From assembly GCA_903901425.1 (NCBI GenBank), contig CAIURC010000195.1, positions 1 through 64,000 on the forward strand: DNA of 64,000 nucleotides, read 5' to 3'. Numbering within the stretch: position 1 is the stretch's first letter; every line of letters begins with the position of its first letter. Source of the DNA: an uncultured Spartobacteria bacterium. Its GTDB lineage: Bacteria; Verrucomicrobiota; Verrucomicrobiia; Chthoniobacterales; Chthoniobacteraceae. A program made the position numbers and the translations under genes. Of this stretch, positions 18,420-27,062 are shown piece by piece. The notes below the pieces were generated by a model. It saw only the letters and a list, made by a program, of their open reading frames with translations. It had not been told where the DNA came from and ran no database searches.

Positions 18420-19859
18420 ATGCGGCTTTTCATTCGATTCACTTTGCGACTGGTCTGGGCACTGGCTCTGATCTCGGCAGGCCTGCATGCCGCGCCTGCC
18501 CCCAAAACCAGCACCCGCAACGCACTGATCATTGGAAACGCCCGGTACGAACCTTCCGTTGGGCCGCTCCGGAATACGCGGAACGATGCCAAAGCCATCG
18601 CCAAGGCGCTCCGAGAACTCGGCTTCTCCGTGATCGAAAAACACGACATCACCCGGGACCAGCTTCTGAAGGCCATCTTGGAATTCAGATCCACCCTTGC
18701 AGGGGCCGAAGTCGCCCTCTTCTATTTCGCCGGACACGGAATTTCGGTGGGCGGCTCCAACTATCTGGTTTCTCTGAAATCGGGTTACACCCCAGAAGGA
18801 GCGGACGATGCCACGCTCCGGATGCTGGCCGAAACCCGGCTACTGAACGTGGAACAACCGCTGGCCGACATGGTGAGCGCGGGAGCCCGCTGCAACATCA
18901 TGATTCTGGACGCCTGCCGGACCACCGCACTCGCGCGCGTCGGCAGGACCCGGGACCTTCAGAATCCGGGCGGCCTTTCCGAGATGCGACCGCCGGCCGG
19001 GTCCTTGGTTGCGTTTGCGACCGACGCCGGCCAGACGGCGCTCGACGGAGACGGCACCAACGGTCTCTACACCGAGGAACTCCTCAAACACCTCCGGACC
19101 CCTGGGATCACCATCGAACAGGTTTTCAAACGCACGCGGGCGGGGGTTCTGGAACGCTCTGAGGGAAGCCAGATCCCCGCGGAGTACTCGCGTCTGGTCG
19201 GGGACGACATTTTTCTTGCCGGAACTAGCACGGACTCCCCGGAGCCCCAGACTGCCGCACTGGCGCCCACCCGACGCGCTACTCCTGTTCCACGTCCGGC
19301 GGATCCTCCGCCGGGGCCACTGCCCTCGATCAGAGAAATTCTTGGCTACGCGGGTTTGGGAAAAGCGCGGGAATGCACGGAAGCGCTGCGCACACTTGCC
19401 GGAACCACCGGGGCAGGAAACTACGCGGTGGCACCGCTGGAAGTTCTGCTTGAAAAGGTCAAAGCGGACCTCAAAGACCCGAGCGGATCCACCATCAAAC
19501 CGGCGCTTGCTGCAAGCACCTGCACGTTGGTCTTGGAAAGTCTGGACGCGTGTCTTCCACCGGACAGCCAGAATAAGATCCAACTCAGGGCGCGGGCGCT
19601 GAACCGCCGGGGCGACGCGTTGCTGCTGCTCGGGCAACCCGAGGAAGCGTTGCACGACTTTGATTCCGCGATCCCGCTGCAACCGGAAGACTCCTACATC
19701 CTCTACAACCGCGGCCGCGCCTATCTCGCATTGGGCCGCACCGAAGAGGCGCGCGCAGACTTCACTGCGGCGGCGAATCCAAAATGGAAACAGCCCGGGG
19801 CGCTCAAACTTGCCACCCAAGCCCTCTCGGGATTGAAGGAATCGGCATTGAAACCGTGA
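18420..19859 (+). CDS. Secreted caspase-fold (peptidase C14) protein with TPR tail
   Basis: 479 residues from the ATG at 18420, which places a signal peptide (residues 4-24) at the N-terminus; the frame is open further upstream. The caspase-like domain (about 33-275) has ALIIGNARYE, the catalytic His in YFAGHG (His106) and the catalytic Cys in ILDACR (Cys166). A Pro-rich linker follows. The last ~110 residues form two TPR-like repeats (RRGDALLLLGQPEEALHDFD and a YNRGRAYLALGRTEEARADF-type unit). Family members are Arg/Lys-specific metacaspase-like proteases or inactive scaffolds; here both catalytic residues are present. Confidence 0.9.
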   Translation: MRLFIRFTLRLVWALALISAGLHAAPAPKTSTRNALIIGNARYEPSVGPLRNTRNDAKAIAKALRELGFSVIEKHDITRDQLLKAILEFRSTLAGAEVALFYFAGHGISVGGSNYLVSLKSGYTPEGADDATLRMLAETRLLNVEQPLADMVSAGARCNIMILDACRTTALARVGRTRDLQNPGGLSEMRPPAGSLVAFATDAGQTALDGDGTNGLYTEELLKHLRTPGITIEQVFKRTRAGVLERSEGSQIPAEYSRLVGDDIFLAGTSTDSPEPQTAALAPTRRATPVPRPADPPPGPLPSIREILGYAGLGKARECTEALRTLAGTTGAGNYAVAPLEVLLEKVKADLKDPSGSTIKPALAASTCTLVLESLDACLPPDSQNKIQLRARALNRRGDALLLLGQPEEALHDFDSAIPLQPEDSYILYNRGRAYLALGRTEEARADFTAAANPKWKQPGALKLATQALSGLKESALKP

Positions 19860-19912
19860 ATCGCCCCGTCTGGCGTCGCCTAAAGCCCCTGCTCGCCACC
19901 CAATCTTTTCCC

Positions 19913-20740
19913 ATGCGTATTCCTACCGCTGCGCTCTGGAGCGCCCTGCTCCTTGCCGGATGTTCCACCCCCAATGCCCTCCACTCCACTGCCCTTGAAC
20001 CGGGCGACGCCAACGCCCCTTCACAGGTGACCCCAAGCGAATCCCTCGCGATCGCGCAGGCCTACACCCAGCATGGATGGAAACCCTTTGCCCGGAACAT
20101 CCTGCACGGCAAGGATTCAGACGGCATCCTGGTCCATACGCCGGACATCAGCCACCAAACACCCCCGGAGCGCCGGGGGTGGTGGATTCCAGGAGAACTC
20201 AACCGGGGAGTTCCCTACAAATGGGGCGGATACGACAACCTGACATCCTTTGACCAAGGCGTTGCGGACGGACTGGCTGCGGGAGATGTTTCCACTCCGG
20301 CAAAACGCCGGGCCGACAATGCCGCGGTCAGCACCCGGGCCGTGGGCTTGGATTGTTCCGGGTTCGTTTCCCGCTGCCTTAAACTCCCGAAAGCGCACGA
20401 CACCACCCAATTGCCGGCCGTCTGCACCCCGCTGCCCGATTCCTCGGATCTGCGGCCCGGCGACATTCTCAACATCCCACGAGGCCATGTGGTTCTCTGC
20501 GCAGGCTGGGCGGACCGGGAAAAACGCTGGGTGTACTATTATGACACCGGCGGGGCGCCCGACTACTGGAAGCCCAGCCTCAAAGAGTCCCCAGTGGAAC
20601 AATTGCTGGCCCTCGGTTACCAGCCTCTCAGGTACCGCGGGATGGCCCGCGAATCGAAACCCTCTGGGAAAGAGATTCTCACGCGCAACCTCCAATCCAC
20701 GGCGCTCCGCGTGGCCGACCCCGAGATTGGCGCGCCCTGA
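19913..20740 (+). CDS. NlpC/P60-like lipoprotein, putative cell-wall peptidase
   Basis: 275 residues from the ATG at 19913; the open frame reaches further upstream and overlaps the caspase-like gene, but this start gives a clean lipobox (LLLAGC, Cys17). The C-terminal domain has GLDCSGFVSR (Cys148) and the His of IPRGHVVLC (His192), the Cys/His pair of NlpC/P60 amidases. An upstream VPYKWGGYD segment also fits the family (usually PYxWGG). Likely anchored to a membrane and acting on peptidoglycan peptides (inference). It starts 53 bases after the caspase-like gene on the same strand. Confidence 0.85.
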   Translation: MRIPTAALWSALLLAGCSTPNALHSTALEPGDANAPSQVTPSESLAIAQAYTQHGWKPFARNILHGKDSDGILVHTPDISHQTPPERRGWWIPGELNRGVPYKWGGYDNLTSFDQGVADGLAAGDVSTPAKRRADNAAVSTRAVGLDCSGFVSRCLKLPKAHDTTQLPAVCTPLPDSSDLRPGDILNIPRGHVVLCAGWADREKRWVYYYDTGGAPDYWKPSLKESPVEQLLALGYQPLRYRGMARESKPSGKEILTRNLQSTALRVADPEIGAP

Positions 20741-20770
20741 CGCAGCCACCCCACCGACCCGTCGCCTAAA

Positions 20771-21232
20771 CTAGCCCCCCCGGACCACGAGCAGGAGCAC
20801 CAGCACCTGACCCTTGGCGTGCATCGGCCCCCGGATAAAGAGCGGGCTGCCCAACCCCAGAACCGCATCGGTCTCGATCAGGGGCCGTTTGTCGTGAAAA
20901 AGCTCGAGGGACAGACGGTAGCGCTGTTCCTGGGCGCGGCGGGCATTGACCCGGAGCCAGAAATGGTCGGTGGGAACCATCCAGTTCTCGACCTGCTCGT
21001 CCATAAGCTGAGTGGCGGCTCCGAGGATCTCAAACTGGTTGTAATTCAGGACCCGCTGAAGCCGGCCACACGCCTCCCCAAGCGGTCCGGGAAGCGGCTT
21101 GGGGTGGTCCACATTCGAAGCGAGTAGGACTGCGGTCAGGACGCGTTCCTCGGCCTTGAGATGCGCGCCTGCACAGAAGAGGGCCCCGAGCACCAAAAGC
21201 CAGCTTACCAGTGTTTGCTTAGCGCAACGCAT
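20771..21232 (-). CDS. Secreted protein of unknown function, last gene of the sigma-factor operon
   Basis: 153 residues from the ATG at 21232, giving a signal peptide MRCAKQTLVSWLLVLGALFCAGA; an upstream ATG at 21253 would add seven residues. The rest is a small mixed domain with no family I recognise (segments VLNYNQFEILGAATQLM and HFWLRVNAR) and a hydrophobic C-terminal strand. It overlaps the anti-sigma gene by 14 bases, so it is probably co-transcribed with the ECF sigma factor. Confidence 0.8.
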   Translation of the reverse strand: MRCAKQTLVSWLLVLGALFCAGAHLKAEERVLTAVLLASNVDHPKPLPGPLGEACGRLQRVLNYNQFEILGAATQLMDEQVENWMVPTDHFWLRVNARRAQEQRYRLSLELFHDKRPLIETDAVLGLGSPLFIRGPMHAKGQVLVLLLVVRGG

Positions 21233-21713
21233 AGCTCTCCGGCAGGTAATCAAGGCCGTCGATCCAGATCAGGGTCACTTCTTCTCCGGAGGTGGATACG
21301 GGCTCAGCCCAGAGGCTGGGATCTGCCACCCGCACCGACTTGACCTCCGCCCAGTAAGAACCCTGCACCGGGTGCGGCTTGGGAATGAGCGTTTGGTAAA
21401 GCCCGGCCGCCACCGCAAGGCACCCCACCCCGGCCCAGACCAGCCAGCGGAGCCGCCAGGGAACGGTCCTCCGCTCCCGGACGGATTCCATCCGGTCGAG
21501 GATCTGTTGGTTGAACACCTCGGGAAACTCGAGTTCCGGTGCCGAGGCATGACGTTTGAGAGCTGCGCTCAGGCTCTTGAAGACGGTGCGCTCTTTTTCA
21601 GCGGCTGCCAGTCCACCCTCGCGGCGTTGAAGTTCGCGTTCGAACTCCTCCAACTCCCGGCCCGCCAGTTGTCCGTCCATCCATGCGGTGAATTTTTCCT
21701 CAAAGGCTTTCAT
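21219..21713 (-). CDS. Membrane-bound anti-sigma factor (putative)
   Basis: 164 residues. The N-terminus (1-60) is acidic and helical, with a FTAWMDGQLAGRELEEFERE segment typical of short anti-sigma domains. One membrane segment lies at about 86-106 (LRWLVWAGVGCLAVAAGLY) and a short extracytoplasmic part follows. It overlaps the sigma gene upstream by 14 bases and the secreted protein downstream by 14. No zinc HxxxCxxC motif is visible, so assignment rests on position, size and topology. Confidence 0.75.
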   Translation of the reverse strand: MKAFEEKFTAWMDGQLAGRELEEFERELQRREGGLAAAEKERTVFKSLSAALKRHASAPELEFPEVFNQQILDRMESVRERRTVPWRLRWLVWAGVGCLAVAAGLYQTLIPKPHPVQGSYWAEVKSVRVADPSLWAEPVSTSGEEVTLIWIDGLDYLPESYALR

Positions 21714-22305
21714 AAACGTCTTTCAACAGGGTCTGCAGTTTTTTCCGGGCGTAAAAGAGCCGCGACATGACAGTTCCGAGCGACGCCCCGGTGCGGGTGG
21801 CGATTTCCTGGTATTCCAGGCCTTGAATTTCCCGGAGAACAATCACCACCCGGTGTTCCTCCGAGAGCTTGCCTAGGGCCTCATCCATTCTGACCCTGAG
21901 TTCCTGATCGGAGAGCCGCTCCGACGGCCCCAACTCGGCGCGGGGCACCGTCAAAGCGCCGGGCTCCACCCCTGAGATGCCCCGGGAATCGTCAAACTCC
22001 CCGACCTGGCTTCCGCGCCGGCGCCGGAGCCAGTCAATGGCCACGTTGCTGAGGATCCGGTGCAGCCAGGTGCCAAACGCACTTTCTCCCCGGAACCTGC
22101 CCATGGACTTCCACGCCTTGAGAAACCCCTCCTGGGCAAGGTCCCATGCGTCCTGTTCGTCCCTGACTATCTGGTAGATCATGGCAAACGCCCTCTGACG
22201 GTGCCGGGTGACCAGGCGGTTGAACGCCTCCCGATCCCCGTCCTGGCACAACCGGACAAGCGCAAGGTCTTCCTCCGCTGCAGCAGCCTGGTTCTGTTCG
22301 GACAA
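21700..22305 (-). CDS. ECF sigma-70 factor, RpoE-like
   Basis: 201 residues. Region 2: DREAFNRLVTRHRQRAFAMI, then DEQDAWDLAQEGFLKAWKSM and the FGTWLHRILSNVAIDWLRRRR core-binding/-10 recognition part. Region 4: SEEHRVVIVLREIQGLEYQEIA, then TGASLGTVMSRLFYARKKL, the -35 helix-turn-helix. A ~45-residue linker joins the two. First gene of a three-gene operon with its presumed anti-sigma factor. Confidence 0.95.
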   Translation of the reverse strand: MSEQNQAAAAEEDLALVRLCQDGDREAFNRLVTRHRQRAFAMIYQIVRDEQDAWDLAQEGFLKAWKSMGRFRGESAFGTWLHRILSNVAIDWLRRRRGSQVGEFDDSRGISGVEPGALTVPRAELGPSERLSDQELRVRMDEALGKLSEEHRVVIVLREIQGLEYQEIATRTGASLGTVMSRLFYARKKLQTLLKDVYESL

Positions 22306-22373
22306 TTCGGAAATACAGCCTCCCTTTACTCCTCTTTCTGACGAGGTGCGCCTCAGAGGAATTCAAATTTTCT

Positions 22374-23036
22374 TCAGCCTGTTCGGTCTTTGGGATGCCG
22401 ACGGCGCCACTCGGCCCGGTAAACCCCCATGAGTTCCACGATCCCGTCCCGGATCTGGAAAATACGCCGCTCAAGCTCCGGGGCCGTCTCTGGGGGGAAC
22501 GGGCACTGCTGGTTGCTCTGGATGCCGGCCTCCAGGGCTTGGTTTGCAGCCCGGAGGGCGCGTTTGAGGTACGCGAGGGTCATTCCGATCTCGTCCACCT
22601 CATCGCCCGCCAGGGCGAGCGCCAGTTTGGCCTCCAGAACAGCCACCTGGCTAGTCAGTTTCACCGCGCACGGAAGCGTCTTTTTCTCCCGTTCAAGCAA
22701 CCGGTCCACCCAGACCGCAAGTTCGGAAGCGGCACTGCAGAGGGGGTGATGCCGGTAACCATCCCCCGCCTCCGCCCCCTGCTCGATCTCCCCCAACTCC
22801 TCCTGGTGCGAGGAAAGCGAATCCATGTCCTCCGCCCACAGCAACCCGTCCCTGTCCAGAAGATGGTACCAACCCATTTCCTGGGCAATGATCTGATCCC
22901 GGTTCGGATCGTCGATGTAACGCTCCAGCAGTTCCATGTATTTCCCGGTCCTGCGCTCCTGCTCCTTGAGAAACTTCTCCCAAGCATACTCGTCCCATGC
23001 CCCCTCCGGTTCCGGCAAATCGGCCATGGTTAACAA
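22374..23036 (-). CDS. Conserved-looking hypothetical protein
   Basis: 220 residues, cytosolic, rich in acidic and aromatic residues, mostly predicted helix. Notable segments: DEYAWEKFLKEQERRTGKYMEL, MGWYHLLDRDGLLW, and a central helical block LAVWVDRLLEREKK. I recognise no domain. Codon use is as in neighbours. It lies 68 bases upstream of the sigma factor and 43 downstream of rlmN on the same strand. The start could also be the ATG three codons later (23027). Confidence 0.8.
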   Translation of the reverse strand: MLTMADLPEPEGAWDEYAWEKFLKEQERRTGKYMELLERYIDDPNRDQIIAQEMGWYHLLDRDGLLWAEDMDSLSSHQEELGEIEQGAEAGDGYRHHPLCSAASELAVWVDRLLEREKKTLPCAVKLTSQVAVLEAKLALALAGDEVDEIGMTLAYLKRALRAANQALEAGIQSNQQCPFPPETAPELERRIFQIRDGIVELMGVYRAEWRRRHPKDRTG

Positions 23037-23079
23037 ATTAGCCGTTCGGAGCGGCCGGGCAAAGCCGAAACTGGCTCCC

Positions 23080-24159
23080 CTATCCGCCGCTCACCGGGAG
23101 ACTCTGGCGACGCAACTGCCCGCAGGCCGCCGCGATGTCGTGCCCCTTTTCCCGACGGAGCGTCGCGGGAACGCCCGCACGTTCGAGGATGGACAGGAAC
23201 AACTCCTGGCGCGCCTCGGAGGGCCGTTTCCATTCGAGGCCGTCGACCTGGTTGTACGGGATGCAGTTCACCTTGGCCCCCACCTGGCGGGAAACACGGA
23301 CCAGCGCCGCGGCATCCTGTTCCCGGTCGTTGACCCCCTCGATCAGGATGTATTCAAAGGTGATCCGCTGTTTTTTCCGGCCGACGTAGTACTCACAGGC
23401 CTCCAGGAGTTGCTGGAGAGGATACTTCCGGTTGACGGGCATGATCTGCTGGCGGACCTCGTCGGTGGCTCCGTGCAGCGAGATCGCCAGACGCACCTGA
23501 AGCGGTTGCTCGGCCAGAAGCCGGATCTGGGGCGCCAGCCCGCTCGTGGAGATCGTGATCCGGCGCGCCCCAATCCCCACCCCCCACGGCGCATTCAAAA
23601 TCTCGATGGCTCGCATCAGGTTCGCATAGTTGGCAAGCGGTTCCCCCATCCCCATGAACACCAGGTTGCTCACCCGTTCCCCGCAGAGTTCCTCCACCCG
23701 CAACACCTGGCTCACGATCTCGCCCGCATTCAGGTTCCGGCTGAACCCGTCCAAACCGCTGGCGCAGAACTTGCACCCGTAGGCGCAACCCACCTGCGTG
23801 GAAACACAGAGGGTCCGACGATCCGAACTCTCCCCGTACAAGGCCGGAGAGGCCGGAATCAGCACCGTTTCAATCAGGCTTCCGTCCCCGAGCCGGAAAA
23901 GGTACTTGCGCGTCGTGTCCTCCGAACCAAGCACCCGGAGGGATTCCAGCGCCCCGAACTGGTAGCGTTCCTCGAGACTGCGCCGGAACCCTGCCGGCAG
24001 ATCGGTCATGGCATCGAAAGAATTCACCCGCCGCTGGTACAGCCACCGGGCCACCTGCTCAGCGCGGTACCCGGGTTGCCCCAGCTCGCGCATGGCCTCC
24101 CCGAGTTCCTCCAAAAAAAGGGAGTGGATCGGCAACTTGTCTGTGGGTCCGGGCACCAT
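23080..24159 (-). CDS. rlmN: Dual-specificity 23S rRNA/tRNA adenine-C2 methyltransferase RlmN
   Basis: 359 residues from the ATG at 24159; the open frame goes further upstream but without similarity. Radical-SAM motif CAYGCKFC (Cys125, 129, 132) binds the [4Fe-4S] cluster. The two methyl-transfer cysteines are in RRTLCVSTQVGC (Cys118) and DIAAACGQL (about residue 345). FMGMGEPLANY and ISLHGATDEVR are family hallmarks. The enzyme methylates C2 of A2503 in 23S rRNA and A37 in some tRNAs. It follows the L,D-transpeptidase gene by 76 bases. Confidence 0.95.
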   Translation of the reverse strand: MVPGPTDKLPIHSLFLEELGEAMRELGQPGYRAEQVARWLYQRRVNSFDAMTDLPAGFRRSLEERYQFGALESLRVLGSEDTTRKYLFRLGDGSLIETVLIPASPALYGESSDRRTLCVSTQVGCAYGCKFCASGLDGFSRNLNAGEIVSQVLRVEELCGERVSNLVFMGMGEPLANYANLMRAIEILNAPWGVGIGARRITISTSGLAPQIRLLAEQPLQVRLAISLHGATDEVRQQIMPVNRKYPLQQLLEACEYYVGRKKQRITFEYILIEGVNDREQDAAALVRVSRQVGAKVNCIPYNQVDGLEWKRPSEARQELFLSILERAGVPATLRREKGHDIAAACGQLRRQSLPVSGG

Positions 24160-24235
24160 CCCCACATCCTCGCCCAGTCCAGCTTGAACTCCAAGCCCCC
24201 ATTTGCGCCGGACCAGCAGCCGAACTCCGTCGGGA

Positions 24236-25687
24236 TCAATCCCGGATCCGGACAAAAGTCCCCAAGGGCAGTTCCCCAAAAAACCGTTTGGCCACCTCCG
24301 AGGGCAACCGGATGCAGCCGTGCGAGGCAAACGGCGCATCGGTGATCCCCGAATGCATCCCAAACTCCCTGAAGTTCAGCCGGAGAAAGTACGGCATGGG
24401 CTGCTTGTAAATCGTGGAAAGATGTTCCATGTGCTTGTCGGTCACGACAAACTCCCCCTTCGGAGTCGGAAAACCCGGCCGGCCCGTGGACACCGTGGTC
24501 CGAAAAACCGATTTGCCGTCCCGGAAAAGTTCCGCCCTTTGGGCTGAGATCGAGATCTCCACGCGCAATACCTCGGGTTTCGGCGCCCCCGCAAACAGGA
24601 CATGCAGGGTCCGCCAGTCTTGGACGCAGGAGGCAAAATGAAGCGGCTCCACCCGGATTTTCCCACGGGTCAACCCCTTGCGCTTGGCTCCCAACCCGAG
24701 AAGCAGTTCCACCTCCTCCGACCATCCCAGCCCGGCTGCCAGCATGATCAGGTTCACCCCGGACGCATTTTCCGCATACTGGCGGACGCCGCCCGAAGGC
24801 AGCCGGGCCAGAAACTCCGCCCCCACCGGCTCCAGCAGTTCCTGGTTCGGATCCGCGCCGCACTCCAGCAAAAGCCTGAGCACGGGCCGGTTCCGTTCCG
24901 CCAGCGCACAGTGCGTCAACGGCTGCCCCCAGACCGGCGACACCGGCACTGCCGCATGGCGGCCGAGCAAAAAACGGACCCGGCTTTTCTCGCCATCCGC
25001 CATGGCCCGCAACAACGCCTCCATGGCCAGCGGCCGCCAGTTCTCCTGAATGGGCACCCCCTCCAAAACCGCATCCAGCACTGGCGCTCCGCCCCGTTCG
25101 AGCGCGTGATCGAGAAGATCCATCCCCTCGCAGCAGGGTTCCATGCAGTTCCTGGTCCGACCAATCAGACGCTGGACCATGCCCGTGTCCTGGCCCAGCA
25201 CGGCGTAGTGAAGCGGGCTGTGCTCCCCGTCGTCCCTCACCTGAGGGTCTGCGCCCGCATCCAAGAGACGGTCCACCCAATCGCCGCGCCGCTGAACCAC
25301 CGCCGCTAGCAGCAGGCCGCGGCCCCGGGCGTCCAGCACGTCGGTTTTCGCGCCCAGCTTGAGCAACCGGTCCACCAGCGGCCAGTCCCCCGCCGCTGCA
25401 GCCAGAAGAACCGGGGTGCGCCCCTGGTCGTCCCGTGCCTCGAGCCCGGCACCGGCTTTTAAAAAAAGGTCCACCAATTCGCCCGCACCGGTACCCGTGA
25501 GCCGGAGCAACTCCTCTGCCGTCACCTCAAACCCCAGCCTCTCCAAAACCCAGCGCGCCTCCTGTCCCTCGGCAGCCACACGCTCAGCCCCAGCGCACCG
25601 AATGCCCCCGGCCAAAAGCGCCAGCGCCAGGATCGGTATCCCGATCCAGCGGCGTATCTGCATCCTGATGTTCCCAATCAAGCTCAT
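24236..25687 (-). CDS. Ankyrin-repeat L,D-transpeptidase (YkuD domain)
   Basis: 483 residues from the ATG at 25687, which overlaps the upstream stop as ATGA. Signal peptide about 9-31 (IRRWIGIPILALALLAGG). Ankyrin-like repeats fill about 65-340 (units like ARDDQGRTPVLLAAAAGDWPLVDRLL and DDGEHSPLHYAV). The C-terminal ~110 residues are a YkuD domain with FGMHSGI (His) and SHGCIRLPSEVAK (catalytic Cys). Such enzymes make 3-3 peptidoglycan crosslinks or attach proteins to peptidoglycan. An ankyrin array before YkuD is an uncommon architecture; it may bind a partner in the periplasm (inference). Confidence 0.92.
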   Translation of the reverse strand: MSLIGNIRMQIRRWIGIPILALALLAGGIRCAGAERVAAEGQEARWVLERLGFEVTAEELLRLTGTGAGELVDLFLKAGAGLEARDDQGRTPVLLAAAAGDWPLVDRLLKLGAKTDVLDARGRGLLLAAVVQRRGDWVDRLLDAGADPQVRDDGEHSPLHYAVLGQDTGMVQRLIGRTRNCMEPCCEGMDLLDHALERGGAPVLDAVLEGVPIQENWRPLAMEALLRAMADGEKSRVRFLLGRHAAVPVSPVWGQPLTHCALAERNRPVLRLLLECGADPNQELLEPVGAEFLARLPSGGVRQYAENASGVNLIMLAAGLGWSEEVELLLGLGAKRKGLTRGKIRVEPLHFASCVQDWRTLHVLFAGAPKPEVLRVEISISAQRAELFRDGKSVFRTTVSTGRPGFPTPKGEFVVTDKHMEHLSTIYKQPMPYFLRLNFREFGMHSGITDAPFASHGCIRLPSEVAKRFFGELPLGTFVRIRD

Positions 25688-26715
25688 TCCCCGTTCCAGA
25701 CCGCCAGAGGCTCCACCAAGTTGCCCGGCAGGGGCCAGACCCGCTGCTGGACCCGGGGCGCAATCCGGTCCGCGGTTCCGTACCCGACCCGCATCATCTC
25801 CAGCTTGGCATCCAGGTTGTCCACGTAATGCAATGCCCAAGCCTCCGGCGTCTTCGGAGGCACGGGCGACCCGAACTGCAACTCCCCGTGGTGAGCGGCA
25901 ATCAGGTGCAGCAGGTGGAGGCGGACATCCTCACTTGCAGGCTCAAGTTTCTCCCAGTCCGCCGCGGTCTCGCTCCCCAACAAACGCCGCCACAACTGGT
26001 TGACCAGTTCGATCCCAATTGAAATGTGCCCAAGAAGTTCGCCCCGCTCATCAAACGGCATCTGAAAACCGTCTGCGGGCAACCCGTTCTCCCAGAGCTT
26101 TCCGCAGTCGTGAAAAAGCACACCGGCCAGAAGAAGGTCCCGGTTCAACCGCGCGTCCACCGACGCCACCGCCCCGGCCAGACGCAACATCTGCGCCACG
26201 TGCTCCACCAGTCCCCCGCGCCGCGCATGATGGTTGCTCCGGGCCGCTGCCGCCCGCCGGAACCGGTCCCCGAACTCCCGGAGAAAAAACTCGGACAAGC
26301 CCCGGAGCCGGGGATCCCGGATGCCCGCCACGGTTTCCCGGATCGACTCGAACTCCCGGTCTTGGAATGCCCGGACCTCCGGCGGACCGGCAAGGAGCGC
26401 TGCGCGTTCCTCAGAATTTAGCTCACGCAGGTTCCAGCGTTTGGCGTCGATGCCGAAAGCCGGGGACGCAGCGAACTCCCCCTGCACCTCGATAAACGCG
26501 CCGGCCGCCAACTGCCGGCAGGCCGCGTAGGCGGGACCATCGCTCCACGCACAGAGCTTGAGCCGGTCGGCTCCGTCCACCAAGTGCAACTCAAAATAAG
26601 GTTTGCCGTCCCGGGTGGTCTTGGAGGCGTTCGATTCGACCTGCACATGCAGGAGCGCTTCGATCCGGCCCCCGGATACTGCCTGCCTGAGTGTTGTGAT
26701 GGTCTGCGTCTCCAC
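25684..26715 (-). CDS. OB-fold plus HD-domain protein, YhaM-like 3'-5' exoribonuclease
   Basis: 343 residues. The N-terminal OB-like domain (about 10-105) includes TRDGKPYFELHLVDGADRLKL. The HD domain has the metal ligands in HHARRGGLVEHVAQML, LFHDCGK and a later HLIAAHHGELQFG, ending with ALHYVDNLDAKLEMM, the same order as YhaM. YhaM degrades RNA and single-stranded DNA 3' to 5' using Mn2+ or Co2+. It is the first gene of a two-gene unit with the L,D-transpeptidase. Confidence 0.87.
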   Translation of the reverse strand: METQTITTLRQAVSGGRIEALLHVQVESNASKTTRDGKPYFELHLVDGADRLKLCAWSDGPAYAACRQLAAGAFIEVQGEFAASPAFGIDAKRWNLRELNSEERAALLAGPPEVRAFQDREFESIRETVAGIRDPRLRGLSEFFLREFGDRFRRAAAARSNHHARRGGLVEHVAQMLRLAGAVASVDARLNRDLLLAGVLFHDCGKLWENGLPADGFQMPFDERGELLGHISIGIELVNQLWRRLLGSETAADWEKLEPASEDVRLHLLHLIAAHHGELQFGSPVPPKTPEAWALHYVDNLDAKLEMMRVGYGTADRIAPRVQQRVWPLPGNLVEPLAVWNGE

Positions 26716-26862
26716 AAAACCCGCGAATCAAGCGCAAACCCCAACCAAACTCCAGCCCCGGCTTTTCTGAGCCCTGGCTTTTTGCAGAAGCCCCGCGTCC
26801 GGAGCACCCGCCCCGTTCGATTGAATTTTTGGAGATGGGCGGCCTGATCCCCCAAACCCACT

Positions 26863-26916
26863 CAGTCCATCCAGTCCATCCAGTCCATCCAGTCCAGCCA
26901 GTCCATCCAGTCCAGC
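26863..26916. repeat. Intergenic tandem repeat, 9-base unit
   Basis: Six head-to-tail copies of cagtccatc; two (26890-26898 and 26908-26916) read cagtccagc. They lie in the divergent space between the YhaM-like and 2-hydroxyacid dehydrogenase genes. A 9-base unit keeps frame, but no supported gene covers it. Confidence 0.9.
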
Positions 26917-27062
26917 CACTTCAAAATGCCTAGCGCTTCAAAAGCCACGCTCCAGTGAACAAACTTCTGCCAACTGTGCCAGGCCACCGGCTCCTGCCAT
27001 CCCCCCCCTCGGGGCCTTGGGAACCCGTACCCGCCCCGGGGGGGCGCTCTCGGGGCAGCCCC

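Noticed and set aside
22936-24345. 469-codon plus-strand frame
   Set aside because: Antisense shadow of rlmN and its upstream gene; Arg/His/Pro-rich without a family pattern.
26863-26916. Possible CRISPR array
   Set aside because: Units are 9 bases with no spacers; it is a simple tandem repeat.
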